From: ZYF759 sp046297455
Lineage (GTDB): Bacteria > Pseudomonadota > Alphaproteobacteria > Rhizobiales > Rhizobiaceae
Length of the DNA stretch: 64,000 nt
Assembly (NCBI GenBank): GCA_046297455.1
Contig: JBKBIT010000014.1
Span: 1 to 64,000, forward strand
Direction: 5' to 3'
Shown here: piece after piece, positions 16,721 through 26,186 of the stretch
Numbering within the stretch: position 1 is the stretch's first letter
Layout of the letters: each line of letters starts with the position of its first letter
Program-made: the position numbers and the translations under genes
The notes under the pieces: model-generated
What the model saw: only the letters and a program-made list of their open reading frames with translations
Database searches by the model: none
What the model was told of the DNA's origin: nothing

Positions 16721-17845
16721 TCACAACCCAGAGTAATCCCCGCCGGCTTCCCGCAACAATCGTCGCGGTTCGGCGAACAGGCTGCCGGTCATCCAGTCGA
16801 TGCCAAGGTCAACCAGTTGGCCCGCCTGAGCTTCGCTCTCCACACCGGAGACAATCACGCAGCCACGCCTGTGCGCCCAGAAATCCGCCAGGCCGCCTGT
16901 CATTGGCTGGTGACTGGCCTCTGCTATCGCCGTCAACGCGGCCGCATCGACCTTGAGAAAGCCTATCGGTGGCAGATCCACGGCCGCAACGGCGTCTTCC
17001 GCGCCATGCTCCAGTGCCAGCACCAGACCGGTATCGAAAAGCCTGCGAACCGATGGCAGTAGATCGGACCGATACCTGGCGGACCATGGCAGCGAAATCA
17101 CGATCGAACGGGCAATGGCGGGATGGACCCTCAGGATCTTGCAGATTTCTTCCAGCGCGTCCGGTTCAAGCAGCAAGGCTTCCGAGACGCCTACATGCAG
17201 CTTCGTTTGCTCGCTTGCCATGCCCAGGCGCTGCCGGGCGGTCTGGACGCTGGCGAGAAACATGGCGACGTCGAATTCGACGAGATCGACAGCATCGCCA
17301 GGCGCGATACGGCGCACATGTTCTTGTCCCTGACCTGGCAGGTCAACCGATGCAAAGGCATCGAACGCGACCGTGCGCCCTTCGGCAATCGACACGATCG
17401 GCTGAAGGCTGATGTCCAGCCGATCGTCGCGCATCGCGGCCGCGATCGCCTGAAGAACGTTCCTGTCCGAAGTCGCCGCGTCTGCCAGCGTCTGTGAAGG
17501 CTTTTCATCTGGGTCGGCAAGGGCAAGCAGTGCGTTGCAGGCGGAACTGTCATCCTGGGAATTCGCCGAGGACGGCGACGGCGGAACCTCATGGGATCCG
17601 ATCTCGCGCGGTGCCGGTTCGTCCTTGTCCGAGAACGCGACCTTTGGCTGGGACGTTTCCGGGGGTCGCTGTCGCAGGACCGTCGTTACCGTCTGGACCA
17701 GTTCACGATTTTCCCGACGCAGTGCGGCAATGCGAAGCCCTGACCATCGCGCATGAAACAACAGCAGGATCGACAGGACCGCCAGCCCGACCAGAAGGAC
17801 CGTCTCCAACGGAACGCCCTGTATGCGCACCATGTCTGGAAGCAT
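16721..17845 (-). CDS. Membrane-anchored protein with degenerate EAL domain (TipF-like)
   Basis: 374 residues: one membrane helix (about 11-30: ETVLLVGLAVLSILLLFH), a short coiled coil and a proline/serine-rich linker to about 125, then an EAL-type domain. QPIVSIAEGR, FLKVDA and VSGVESEAQAGQLVDLGIDWMTGSLFAEP align with conserved EAL landmarks, but the name-giving EAL motif reads FDAFAS, so the catalytic glutamate is lost. It should therefore bind or sense cyclic di-GMP, or act as a scaffold, rather than hydrolyse it. Caulobacter TipF, needed for flagellum placement, has this layout, but no flagellar gene is nearby. The start lacks a clear ribosome site; an ATG four codons later is possible. 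Confidence 0.72.
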   Translation of the reverse strand: MLPDMVRIQGVPLETVLLVGLAVLSILLLFHARWSGLRIAALRRENRELVQTVTTVLRQRPPETSQPKVAFSDKDEPAPREIGSHEVPPSPSSANSQDDSSACNALLALADPDEKPSQTLADAATSDRNVLQAIAAAMRDDRLDISLQPIVSIAEGRTVAFDAFASVDLPGQGQEHVRRIAPGDAVDLVEFDVAMFLASVQTARQRLGMASEQTKLHVGVSEALLLEPDALEEICKILRVHPAIARSIVISLPWSARYRSDLLPSVRRLFDTGLVLALEHGAEDAVAAVDLPPIGFLKVDAAALTAIAEASHQPMTGGLADFWAHRRGCVIVSGVESEAQAGQLVDLGIDWMTGSLFAEPRRLLREAGGDYSGL

Positions 17846-18054
17846 TGATCAAATCGGAAGAACGCCAGGCGAAGTCGCATTCGCAATGGTGTCCCCGCCG
17901 TCCCCTTTGCTCGGCAAAAACTGAAGTCCGGCCTATACAAAACCACACAGACGTAACGAGACCGTAAGCAAAAGCTGGTGACAGGGCGAATACCTTCGGT
18001 TAATTGCGAGCGCCTCCCTTTTTGACACCCATCCCAACCGAAAGCTCCCTGCCT

Positions 18055-18906
18055 ATGGCCCGAATGATCGATACACTGGACCAGATCGCAGACGGGTATT
18101 CGGTCATTCTGAGCGATGTCTGGGGCGTGCTCCACAATGGTGTGACTGCCTTCCCGGATGCCGTGGCGACGCTTTCGCGCATGCGCGAGCAGGGACGAAC
18201 GGTTATCCTGATTACCAACGCGCCACGGCCTCACCCGTCCGTCATCGCGCAATTGCTGTCCCTTGGCGTGGACGAAAGCGCCTGGGATCGCGTCATCACC
18301 TCGGGCGACGTCACCCGCCGGCTGATCGAGGAAGGTCCACGGCGCGTTTTCCATCTGGGGCCGGATCGCGATACCATCATCTATGACGGGCTCGACGTCG
18401 AACTGGTCGATTATCCCGAGGCAGGCGCCATCGTGTGCACCGGGCCGTTTGACGACGAGACCGAGACGCCGGAAGACTACAAGGAGTTGCTGGCCACCCT
18501 GCGCGGACGCAATCTCCCCTTCATCTGCGCCAACCCGGATATCGTCGTGGAGCGTGGAGACAGGCTTATCTGGTGCGCGGGCGCCTTGGCGCGCGACTAT
18601 GCCCAGCTTGGCGGTCGCACGCTTATCGCCGGCAAGCCGCACCGCCCGATCTACGAGGCAGCGCTTGCGGCCGCCAGAGAGATCGTCGGTCGCGATGTCG
18701 CGGCGAGCGAGATACTGGCCATCGGCGACGGCGTGATGACGGACGTCAAGGGCGCGGCCGACAATGGCTTCGACCTGCTCTATGTCACGGCAGGCATCCA
18801 TGCTCATGAATATGCAGGCGACAACGGGCCTGACACCGCGAAGCTTGAAGCCTTCCTAGGCTCGCACGGCTATTCGCCGGTGGCTTCTATTCCGAGGCTG
18901 AAGTGA
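18055..18906 (+). CDS. HAD-superfamily hydrolase, subclass IIA (NagD/TIGR01459-like)
   Basis: 283 residues from the ATG at 18055 (the frame is open to a TTG at 18004). HAD motif I reads LSDVWGVLHNG, motif II ITNAPR, then a substrate cap, KPHRPIYEAAL (motif III lysine) and GDGVMTDVKGAADNG (motif IV). The DxWGV form of motif I in place of DxDGV is typical of a rhizobial/alphaproteobacterial HAD-IIA group found next to ribF. It should be a cytosolic phosphatase of a small phosphorylated metabolite; the substrate is unknown. It overlaps ribF by 4 bp, so a link to flavin metabolism is plausible. Confidence 0.85.
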   Translation: MARMIDTLDQIADGYSVILSDVWGVLHNGVTAFPDAVATLSRMREQGRTVILITNAPRPHPSVIAQLLSLGVDESAWDRVITSGDVTRRLIEEGPRRVFHLGPDRDTIIYDGLDVELVDYPEAGAIVCTGPFDDETETPEDYKELLATLRGRNLPFICANPDIVVERGDRLIWCAGALARDYAQLGGRTLIAGKPHRPIYEAALAAAREIVGRDVAASEILAIGDGVMTDVKGAADNGFDLLYVTAGIHAHEYAGDNGPDTAKLEAFLGSHGYSPVASIPRLK

Positions 18907-19916
18907 CACCAGGATTAGCGGCGTCAGGGGATTTCCTGCGTATCGGCGATGCCGGCGCGCTTCCTCAGTCGTTGCGCGGCGGCGTGGCAGCGATCGGCAA
19001 TTTCGATGGCGTGCATCGCGGTCATCAGGCCGTGCTGGCGCGGGCGCTGGCTGATGCCGCCACCGATGGACGGCCGGTCATTGTTCTGACATTCGAGCCG
19101 CACCCGCGTTCGCTGTTTCAGCCGGACATCACCCTGTTCCGCTTGACGCCCGCGCCCATGAAAGCGCGGATAATCTCGATGCTCGGCTTTGATGCCATCG
19201 TCGAACAAGCCTTCACCCGCGAATTCGCCGGCCATACGGCGCAGGAATTTGTCGACCGGGTGCTGGTCGGCCAACTCGGCATTTCCCATGCGGTTACCGG
19301 GTTCGATTTCCATTTCGGACGCGATCGACAGGGCGGTCCGGCCTTCCTCATGCAGGCCGGAAAGCAGCGCGGTTTCGACGTGGCCTTGGTGGACGCCTTC
19401 CGCGACGAGGGCGCGGAAGTTGTCTCGTCCAGCCGCATACGCAAGTTGCTCGCGCAAGGCGATGTAACGCAAGCTGCAGGGCAACTTGGATATCGGTACA
19501 CGATCGAGGCCGAAGTGATTGGTGGTCAGAAGCTCGGCCGCACGCTCGGCTACCCGACCGCCAACATGGCGTTGCCGGAAGACACCGCACTCGCCCATGG
19601 AATCTACGCCGTCAGGTTCCGCCGACCGGATGGGTCGCTACACGATGGTGTTGCAAGCTTCGGTCGCCGCCCGACCGTTACCGAAGAAGGTGCGCCACTG
19701 CTGGAGACTTATCTGTTCGACTTCGAAGGCGATCTCTACGGCGAGACCTGCGATGTGTCTTTCTTCGCCTCTCTGCGAGGCGAAGAGAAATTCGAAGGAC
19801 TCGACCCGCTGATCGAGCAGATGAAGCGCGACGAGGAGGAAGCCCGAGCTGTGCTGTCTGGCGTGCGCGCGCTATCCGAACTCGACCAGGCACTCGCCTT
19901 TTCCCCAGACCGCTGA
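18903..19916 (+). CDS. ribF: Bifunctional riboflavin kinase / FAD synthetase
   Basis: 337 residues from a GTG that overlaps the stop of the HAD gene (GTGA). The enzyme phosphorylates riboflavin to FMN and adenylates FMN to FAD. The N-terminal FAD synthetase domain shows GNFDGVHRGHQ and TFEPHPR, then SSSRIRKLLAQGDV; the C-terminal flavokinase domain shows GRTLGYPTANM, HGIYAVR, FGRRPTV and LETYLFDFEGDLYGE. Length is normal. The gene before it is probably in the same operon; the next gene has its own start region. Confidence 0.96.
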   Translation: MTPGLAASGDFLRIGDAGALPQSLRGGVAAIGNFDGVHRGHQAVLARALADAATDGRPVIVLTFEPHPRSLFQPDITLFRLTPAPMKARIISMLGFDAIVEQAFTREFAGHTAQEFVDRVLVGQLGISHAVTGFDFHFGRDRQGGPAFLMQAGKQRGFDVALVDAFRDEGAEVVSSSRIRKLLAQGDVTQAAGQLGYRYTIEAEVIGGQKLGRTLGYPTANMALPEDTALAHGIYAVRFRRPDGSLHDGVASFGRRPTVTEEGAPLLETYLFDFEGDLYGETCDVSFFASLRGEEKFEGLDPLIEQMKRDEEEARAVLSGVRALSELDQALAFSPDR

Positions 19917-20016
19917 TCCAGCTGCCCCAGGGTACGTAATTCATTCAAACTTTAGATTACATGTGCTTAAATCGATAACCTGCACGGGTTCTTTGACAGC
20001 AGCTTTGGGGGAAGTT

Positions 20017-20865
20017 TTGTCCGTTTCGCGTAATTCCTTTGCCGCCGCGGTGATCACAATCGCGGCTTTGGCCGCCTCGTCCGCACATGCCTTCGACCAG
20101 CCCCAGTATGGGTATCAGGAGCCCAGCCGGTCCCAGGGATGGTTTTCGGGCGACTGGTATCTGAAGGTGGGTGGCGCCGTGCTCCATGCACCGCGCTTCG
20201 AGGGTGCCGCGCGCAACCAGTTTGCTTTCCAGCCGATGATCTCGTTCGGCCGCCACGGCAATGCCGCGCGCTTCACGTCGCGCAACGACAACATCTCCGT
20301 CGGCATCCTCGACAATGGCGTCTTCCGCGCCGGTGTCGCCGGCAAGTTCATCTGGGGCCGGGATGCCAGCACCCATAACGACCTCAGGGGCCTTGCACCG
20401 GTGCGCTTCGGCGGCGAACTGGGTGGCTTCGTCGATGTCTACCCCACCGATTTCGTCCGCCTGCGCGGCGAGCTCCGCCGCGGCATTCGCTCGCATGACG
20501 GCGTGGTGGCCGATTTCGCCGCCGATGCCTTCCTTGATTTCAGCGACACGATCCGCATCTCCGGCGGCCCGCGCGCCTCCTGGGCGTCCAAGGGTTATTT
20601 CGATGCCTATTACGGCGTGAATGCCGCGCAATCGGCTGCCTCGGGACTGAATACCTACAGCCCCAGCAGCGGCTTCAGGTCCTTCGGTGCCGGCGGCGCG
20701 ATCACCTGGCAGGCCACCGACACGATCGAAACCAGCGTGTTCGCCGAATACTCCAGGCTGGTGGGACCGGCGGCGCAATCCTCGCTGGTGCGCCAGCGTG
20801 GCTCGCGTGATCAGTTCACGGTCGGCACCTCGGCGACCTATCGCTTCGATTTCTCTCTGCCCTGA
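20017..20865 (+). CDS. MipA/OmpV-family outer-membrane protein
   Basis: 282 residues from a TTG at 20017, chosen because GGGGGAAG precedes it and it gives a clean signal peptide (SVSRNSFAAAVITIAALAASSAHA). The frame runs back to a GTG at 19963. The mature protein shows the MipA/OmpV pattern: GDWYLKVGGAVLHAPRFEGA, FQPMISFGR, NISVGILDNGVFRAGV, GFVDVYPTDFVRLRGELRRGI and a last strand ending YRFDFSLP with a terminal hydrophobic/aromatic stretch. Family members are small outer-membrane beta-barrels, in some cases scaffolding murein hydrolases. Stand-alone gene. The start choice is uncertain. Confidence 0.82.
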   Translation: MSVSRNSFAAAVITIAALAASSAHAFDQPQYGYQEPSRSQGWFSGDWYLKVGGAVLHAPRFEGAARNQFAFQPMISFGRHGNAARFTSRNDNISVGILDNGVFRAGVAGKFIWGRDASTHNDLRGLAPVRFGGELGGFVDVYPTDFVRLRGELRRGIRSHDGVVADFAADAFLDFSDTIRISGGPRASWASKGYFDAYYGVNAAQSAASGLNTYSPSSGFRSFGAGGAITWQATDTIETSVFAEYSRLVGPAAQSSLVRQRGSRDQFTVGTSATYRFDFSLP

Positions 20866-20983
20866 TCGGCGCATCGCCCCTTTATTATCGGTGGCGGCTC
20901 CGCTAAAAGCGCGGCCCATGTCAACGCATTGCCCGCAAATGTCGGCTTCCCTGCGAATTATGGGCCCGGCCTTCCGGTAGATC

Positions 20984-21025
20984 CGGAGGGTCCGGGACCT
21001 CGTGGCGCCTCGCGCCTCCGTTTTT
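20984..21025 (+). promoter_or_regulatory. Possible attenuator-like structure in the ileS leader
   Basis: CGGAGG (20984-20989) can pair with CCTCCG (21015-21020), followed by five T (21021-21025), 40 bp before ileS. A competing hairpin GGCGC / GCGCC (21004-21008 and 21012-21016) shares bases with the right arm. This looks like alternative terminator and antiterminator pairing, but I see no leader peptide or T-box bulge. Low confidence. Confidence 0.3.
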
Positions 21026-21064
21026 CAAGCAATCGCCCGACAGGGCCAGGACACGGCCGCACCC

Positions 21065-23983
21065 ATGACCGATACAGCCGACAAGCTCGACTATTCCAAG
21101 ACGCTTTATCTGCCGCAGACCGAATTTCCCATGCGCGCCGGCCTCCCCGACAAGGAGCCGAAGATCGTCGCGCGCTGGGAGGAAATGGGCCTCTACCGCC
21201 GCCTGCGCGAGGATGCCGCCGGCCGCGAGAAGTTCGTCCTCCATGACGGCCCGCCCTATGCCAATGGCAACATCCATATCGGCCACGCGCTCAACAAGGT
21301 CCTGAAAGACGTCATCACCCGCTCCTTCCAGATGCGCGGCTACGATTCCAACTACGTGCCCGGCTGGGACTGCCACGGCCTGCCGATCGAATGGAAGATC
21401 GAGGAACAGTACCGCGCCAAGGGCCTCGACAAGGACCAGGTGCCGGTCAACGAGTTCCGCAAGGAATGCCGCGACTTCGCCCAGCACTGGATCGAGGTGC
21501 AGACGGAGGAATTCAAGCGGCTCGGGATCGTTGGCGATTTCGAAAAGCCCTACACGACGATGAATTTCCACGCCGAGGCACGCATCGCAGGCGAACTGCT
21601 GAAATTCGCCATGAGCGACCAGCTCTATCGCGGCTCCAAGCCGGTGATGTGGAGCGTCGTCGAGCGCACCGCACTGGCCGAGGCCGAGGTCGAGTATCAG
21701 GACTATGAGAGCGACACGATCTGGGTGAAGTTTCCGACACAGATCACGCCATCCGAGGATCTCGGCGACGCCTCCGTCGTCATCTGGACGACAACCCCAT
21801 GGACCATCCCCGGCAACCGCGCGATCGCCTACTCGCCGCGCGTTTCCTATGGCCTCTATGAGGTGACCGCCGCCGAGAACGATTTCGGCCCACGGCCCGG
21901 CGAAAAACTGATCTTCGCCGACGCGCTGGCCGAAGAGTCCTTCGCCAAGGCGAAGCTCGAATACAAAAAACTGCGGGACATCTCGGCCGACGAACTCGCT
22001 GCCATCACCTGCGCCCACCCGCTGCGCGGCCTTGCCGGCGGCTATGAGTTCGACGTCCCCCTGCTCGCCGGCGACCACGTCACCGACGATGCCGGTACCG
22101 GCTTCGTGCACACCGCGCCCGGTCACGGCCGCGAGGACTTTGACGCCTGGATGGATGGGGCCAAGGATCTGGCCGCGCGCGGCATCGACACGCGCATCCC
22201 CTTTACCGTCGACGATGCCGGTTACTTCACCGCCGACGCGCCGGGGTTCGGGCCGGACCGCGAGGGCGGGCCTGCCCGCGTCATCGACGACAACGGCAAG
22301 AAGGGCGACGCCAACAAGGCCGTCATCGAGGCGCTGATCGCGAAGAACATGCTGTTTGCGCGCGGGCGGCTCAAGCACACCTATCCGCATTCCTGGCGCT
22401 CCAAGAAGCCGGTCATCTTCCGCAACACGCCGCAATGGTTCGTCCACATGGACAAGGATCTCGGCGACGCATCAACGCTGCGCACCCGCGCGCTGGCCGC
22501 CATCGACGCCACGCGTTTCGTGCCGGCGGCCGGGCAGGCACGCCTGCGCGCCATGATCGAGGACCGTCCCGACTGGGTGCTGTCGCGCCAGCGCGCCTGG
22601 GGCGTGCCGATCTGCGTCTTCGCGAACGATCAGGGCGAGGTGCTGAAGGACCAGGCCGTCAACGCCCGCATCCTCGAGGCCTTCGAGGCTGAAGGTGCGG
22701 ATGCCTGGTTTGCCGAAGGCGCCAAGGAGCGGTTCCTCGGCAACGACCACGACCATGCCAAATGGCACCAGGTCACCGACATTCTCGACGTGTGGTTCGA
22801 TTCGGGCTCCACCCATGCCTTCACGCTGGAAGACCGGCCCGACCTCAAATGGCCGGCCGATGTCTATCTGGAAGGCTCCGACCAGCATCGCGGCTGGTTC
22901 CATTCCTCGCTGCTGGAATCCTGCGGCACGCGCGGCCGCGCGCCCTACGACACGGTCATCACCCACGGCTTCACCATGGCCGAGGACGGCCGCAAGATGT
23001 CGAAGTCGCTCGGCAACCAGGTCTTCCCGCAGGACGTGATGAAGCAGTCGGGCGCCGACATTCTGCGGCTCTGGGTCATGACCACCGACTATTGGGAAGA
23101 CCAGCGGCTCGGCAAGAACGTCATCCAGACCAATGTCGACGCCTACCGCAAGCTCCGCAACACCACGCGCTGGATGCTCGGCACGCTCGCCCATGACGAG
23201 GGCGAGGAAGTCGCGTTTGCCGACATGCCGGAGCTTGAGCGCCTGATGCTGCACCGGCTGGCCGAACTCGACGAGATCGTGCGCAAGGGCTACGACAATT
23301 TCGACTTCAAGCGTATCGCCCGCACCCTGCTCGACTTCATGGTGGTCGAGTTGTCGGCCTTCTATTTCGACATCCGCAAAGACACGCTCTACTGCGACGC
23401 GCCATCGAGCACCCGCCGCAAGGCAGCCATCGTCGTGGTGCGCCATCTTTTCGATAGGCTGGTCACGTGGCTTGCCCCAATGATGCCCTTCACCACGGAA
23501 GAAGCGTGGCTGGAGCGCTACCCGGATGCATCGTCCGTGCATCTGGAGCAGTTCCGCGAGACCCCGGCCGAATGGCGCGACGAGGCGCTCGCCGCCAAAT
23601 GGCGCAAGGTGCGCCAGGTGCGCCGCGTCGTCACCGGCGCGCTGGAGATCGAACGCGCGCAAAAGACCATCGGCTCCTCGCTGGAGGCTTCTCCGATCGT
23701 CCACATCACCGATGCCGATCTGCGCGCGGCCATCGCAGACCGCGACATGGCCGAGATCTGCATCACCAGCGGGCTGACCGTGCTCGATACCCCCGCCCCC
23801 GACGGTGCCTTCACGCTCGACGAGGTCAAGGGCGTCGGTGTCGTCTTCGCGCGGGCCTCGGGTACGAAATGCGCCCGCTCCTGGCGCTATACCGACGATG
23901 TCGGCACCGACCCGGAATTCCCGGATGTCTCGGCGCGTGACGCCGAGGCGCTCAGGGAACTGAAGGCGCTCGGCCGGCTGTAA
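21065..23983 (+). CDS. ileS: Isoleucyl-tRNA synthetase
   Basis: 972 residues from the ATG at 21065 (MTDTADKLDYSKTLYLP); 21 further codons upstream are open but look like leader. Class I synthetase that charges tRNA-Ile and edits valine. HIGH signature GNIHIGHALN (71-74), editing-domain stretch TTTPWTIPGN and GTGFVHTAPGHGREDF, KMSKS signature RKMSKSLGNQ near residue 645, and a C-terminal anticodon-binding part. It lacks the C-terminal zinc-binding cysteine cluster of some bacterial enzymes, as is usual in alphaproteobacteria. It seems to be transcribed alone. Confidence 0.97.
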   Translation: MTDTADKLDYSKTLYLPQTEFPMRAGLPDKEPKIVARWEEMGLYRRLREDAAGREKFVLHDGPPYANGNIHIGHALNKVLKDVITRSFQMRGYDSNYVPGWDCHGLPIEWKIEEQYRAKGLDKDQVPVNEFRKECRDFAQHWIEVQTEEFKRLGIVGDFEKPYTTMNFHAEARIAGELLKFAMSDQLYRGSKPVMWSVVERTALAEAEVEYQDYESDTIWVKFPTQITPSEDLGDASVVIWTTTPWTIPGNRAIAYSPRVSYGLYEVTAAENDFGPRPGEKLIFADALAEESFAKAKLEYKKLRDISADELAAITCAHPLRGLAGGYEFDVPLLAGDHVTDDAGTGFVHTAPGHGREDFDAWMDGAKDLAARGIDTRIPFTVDDAGYFTADAPGFGPDREGGPARVIDDNGKKGDANKAVIEALIAKNMLFARGRLKHTYPHSWRSKKPVIFRNTPQWFVHMDKDLGDASTLRTRALAAIDATRFVPAAGQARLRAMIEDRPDWVLSRQRAWGVPICVFANDQGEVLKDQAVNARILEAFEAEGADAWFAEGAKERFLGNDHDHAKWHQVTDILDVWFDSGSTHAFTLEDRPDLKWPADVYLEGSDQHRGWFHSSLLESCGTRGRAPYDTVITHGFTMAEDGRKMSKSLGNQVFPQDVMKQSGADILRLWVMTTDYWEDQRLGKNVIQTNVDAYRKLRNTTRWMLGTLAHDEGEEVAFADMPELERLMLHRLAELDEIVRKGYDNFDFKRIARTLLDFMVVELSAFYFDIRKDTLYCDAPSSTRRKAAIVVVRHLFDRLVTWLAPMMPFTTEEAWLERYPDASSVHLEQFRETPAEWRDEALAAKWRKVRQVRRVVTGALEIERAQKTIGSSLEASPIVHITDADLRAAIADRDMAEICITSGLTVLDTPAPDGAFTLDEVKGVGVVFARASGTKCARSWRYTDDVGTDPEFPDVSARDAEALRELKALGRL

Positions 23984-24015
23984 AGCCGGCCGGGATTGCC
24001 CGGCTCAACTCGTCG

Positions 24016-24762
24016 TTACCGCGTCATCAGCGCAAACACGCCCCAGCCCAGATATTCGCGCGTGTATTCCACGTGGCGCCTGGGTTCCGAAATAAGTCTG
24101 GCACGAACCTCCGGTGCGAACTCGTCGTCGGGATTGGCATCGAGCCAGCGGCGCATAGTCAGCCACTTGGCCGCCTCGTACCTGTCCCAGCCATCCTGGT
24201 TTGCCAGAACCATTTCCACGACGTCGCAATTCAGGTCGCCAAATGATGTCATGAGTTCGAGAAGCGGGAGAAAGTCGGATATGGACGCTGCGCCGCATCC
24301 CTTGGCGATTTCTTCTGTCGGCGGAGATTGCCGCCAGTAAGGTTCGCCGATGAGAATGATTCCATTTGGACGCAGGCTCTTCCTCAGAAGCTCGACCGTA
24401 CCTGCCACGCCGCCGCCGATCCAAGTCGCTCCGACGCAGGCGGCAATATCGACCTTTTCATGGGCTACATAGCCGGCGGCATCGTCGTGGATGAACTCGA
24501 GCCGGTCGGCAACCCCGAGTTCTTCGGCGCGCAGCCTGGCCTGTTCGGTGAACAGCGGACTTTTGTCGATACCCAGGCCGGCAATCCCGTAGTCCAGCGC
24601 CCATGTACACAGCATCTCACCAGATCCGCTACCCAGATCCAGCACACGGGATCCTGGTTCAAGCCGCAACGCTGCCCCCAGCGTGGCAAATTTGTCCGGC
24701 GTGAACGGATTATGGATGCGATGGGCGCTTTCGGAGATGCTGAATATTCGAGGAATGTCCAC
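24016..24762 (-). CDS. SAM-dependent methyltransferase, class I
   Basis: 248 residues from a GTG at 24762, chosen because CAGGAG lies 8 nt upstream; the open frame begins at a TTG at 24807. Rossmann-type SAM binding: motif I VLDLGSGSGEMLC, motif II with the acidic GIDKSPLF, then DDAAGY and a motif-IV-like VDIAACVGATWIGGG. The C-terminal part (YWRQSPPTEEIAKGC, WDRYEAAKWLTMRRWL) resembles uncharacterised small-molecule methyltransferases. Substrate unknown. Convergent with ileS and divergent from the lipoprotein gene. Confidence 0.85.
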   Translation of the reverse strand: MDIPRIFSISESAHRIHNPFTPDKFATLGAALRLEPGSRVLDLGSGSGEMLCTWALDYGIAGLGIDKSPLFTEQARLRAEELGVADRLEFIHDDAAGYVAHEKVDIAACVGATWIGGGVAGTVELLRKSLRPNGIILIGEPYWRQSPPTEEIAKGCGAASISDFLPLLELMTSFGDLNCDVVEMVLANQDGWDRYEAAKWLTMRRWLDANPDDEFAPEVRARLISEPRRHVEYTREYLGWGVFALMTR

Positions 24763-25034
24763 GTAAGGTGCTCCTGGCGGGCGGGCATGGCCGAACGCAC
24801 TTATCAACAGCCGATTGTGCTGGCTACTGCGGGTTCATCATCCACCGCCGTTCGACTGGTCAAAAATCCCAACTCCTGCCGACCGTTCGCAACCTCCCCG
24901 CGCGCCCGCGTTTGCGCTTGAGACTGGCCTGCGGTACAAGGCGTTCAAGGAAGCGCGCCTTTGTCTCGCCCCATTGAGCGGCGAGGTTTGGCGCGTGCCT
25001 TCGTTGCGGGTACGATACGAAGCAGGATTTTGTG

Positions 25035-25670
25035 ATGAGCGGCAGGAATTCGATGAAGCGCACACTTTTGACCGGCGGGCTTGTAGGCCTCTCTGCCCTG
25101 GCGCTTTCGGGCTGTCTCGGACCAACCTACGGCACAGGAAAGCCCGCCAGCGAGCAATTGCTAGAGGATGTTTCCGGCGCCATCTCGTTGGCGCCCCGAC
25201 GCGGCGAGCCGATTGCCTATCAGCCCCGCCCCGATCTGGTGCAGCCGCCGACCACGGCCGTCCTGCCAACCCCGCAGGCTCCAGCCGTCGAGACGTCGGC
25301 CAACTGGCCGGAATCGCCTGAAGCGCGGCTGGCGCGCATTCGTGCCGAGGCAACCGCGAACCAGGAAAACAATCTCTATCGCTCTCCGGTGCAGATGACG
25401 GGTACCAGCTCCGCTTCCGAGATGGACGCGGTGGATATGTCACAGCTCACACCCGAGCAGCAGAGGGCCGAGTATCAGCGTCGCGCCGCGATGCGCGCCG
25501 GCAGCGCCACACAGCGCCGCTATCTCAGCGAACCGCCGCTTGAATATCGGGTTCCATCTGCAAACGCGCCCGCCGATGAACTCGGCGAGGACGAGTGGCG
25601 CAAGGAGCAACAGCTTCGGCGCGCGGCCGGCAGCAGCAGCGGCTGGCGCGATTGGGTGCCGTGGCTCTAG
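25035..25670 (+). CDS. Hypothetical lipoprotein, proline- and charge-rich
   Basis: 211 residues from the ATG at 25035 (AGCAGGA upstream); a GTG at 25032 and an ATG at 25053 are alternatives. Signal peptide with lipobox LSGC (cysteine about residue 27), followed by a low-complexity mature part rich in P, A, R, E and Q without a recognisable fold. The C-terminus DWVPWL is hydrophobic and aromatic. In related genomes I recall a similar lipoprotein near the M16 peptidase pair, and here the pair lies 3 kb downstream. Function unknown. Confidence 0.72.
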   Translation: MSGRNSMKRTLLTGGLVGLSALALSGCLGPTYGTGKPASEQLLEDVSGAISLAPRRGEPIAYQPRPDLVQPPTTAVLPTPQAPAVETSANWPESPEARLARIRAEATANQENNLYRSPVQMTGTSSASEMDAVDMSQLTPEQQRAEYQRRAAMRAGSATQRRYLSEPPLEYRVPSANAPADELGEDEWRKEQQLRRAAGSSSGWRDWVPWL

Positions 25671-25679
25671 CAGCGTCTT

Positions 25680-26135
25680 CTAGCGGCGGTTTCTGAAAAA
25701 CTCTCTGAGAAGTTCGGCAGACCGGATTTCCCCGATGCCGGAATAGACGTCCGGCGCATGGTGGCAGGTCGACTGTGCAAAAAATCGTGGACCGTGCACC
25801 ACGCCACCCGCCTTGGCATCTTCCGCACCGAAATAGAGCCGCCGCAGGCGGGCAAAGGAAATCGCCGCCGCGCACATCGCGCAGGGCTCCAGCGTCACGT
25901 AGAGATCGCAACCGGGCAGGCGTTCCGAGCCCAGCGTCGCGCAGGCCTCGCGGATCGCCAGTATCTCGGCATGCGCGGTTGGGTCTGACAGCTCGCGTGT
26001 GCGATTGCCGTGGCGCGCAATCACCGCACCTTGCGAGACGATGACCGCGCCGACGGGCACCTCGCCGCGCGCGGCTGCAGCCTCCGCCTCGGCGAAGGCC
26101 ATGTCCATGAAGCCGGTCGTGTCGTCAGCAGTCAC
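25680..26135 (-). CDS. tadA: tRNA-specific adenosine deaminase
   Basis: 151 residues. It converts A34 to inosine in tRNA-Arg(ACG). The zinc site is complete: HAE at 55-57 (histidine ligand and catalytic glutamate) and PCAMC at 84-88 (two cysteine ligands). VPVGAVIV and the C-terminal RSAELLREFFRNRR are also typical of TadA. It converges with the lipoprotein gene (9 bp) and diverges from the pseudouridine synthase gene, with a repeat element between. Confidence 0.94.
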   Translation of the reverse strand: MTADDTTGFMDMAFAEAEAAAARGEVPVGAVIVSQGAVIARHGNRTRELSDPTAHAEILAIREACATLGSERLPGCDLYVTLEPCAMCAAAISFARLRRLYFGAEDAKAGGVVHGPRFFAQSTCHHAPDVYSGIGEIRSAELLREFFRNRR

Positions 26136-26186
26136 CGCCGCAATTTCCCTCGCAAGCGCCGTACCCGTTTGCTACTACCCGTCTCT

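Noticed and set aside
20921..22447. A 508-codon open frame opposite ileS, and a 410-codon one at 22472-23704
   Set aside because: GC-rich antisense shadows of ileS with low-complexity D/V/R/G-rich translations.
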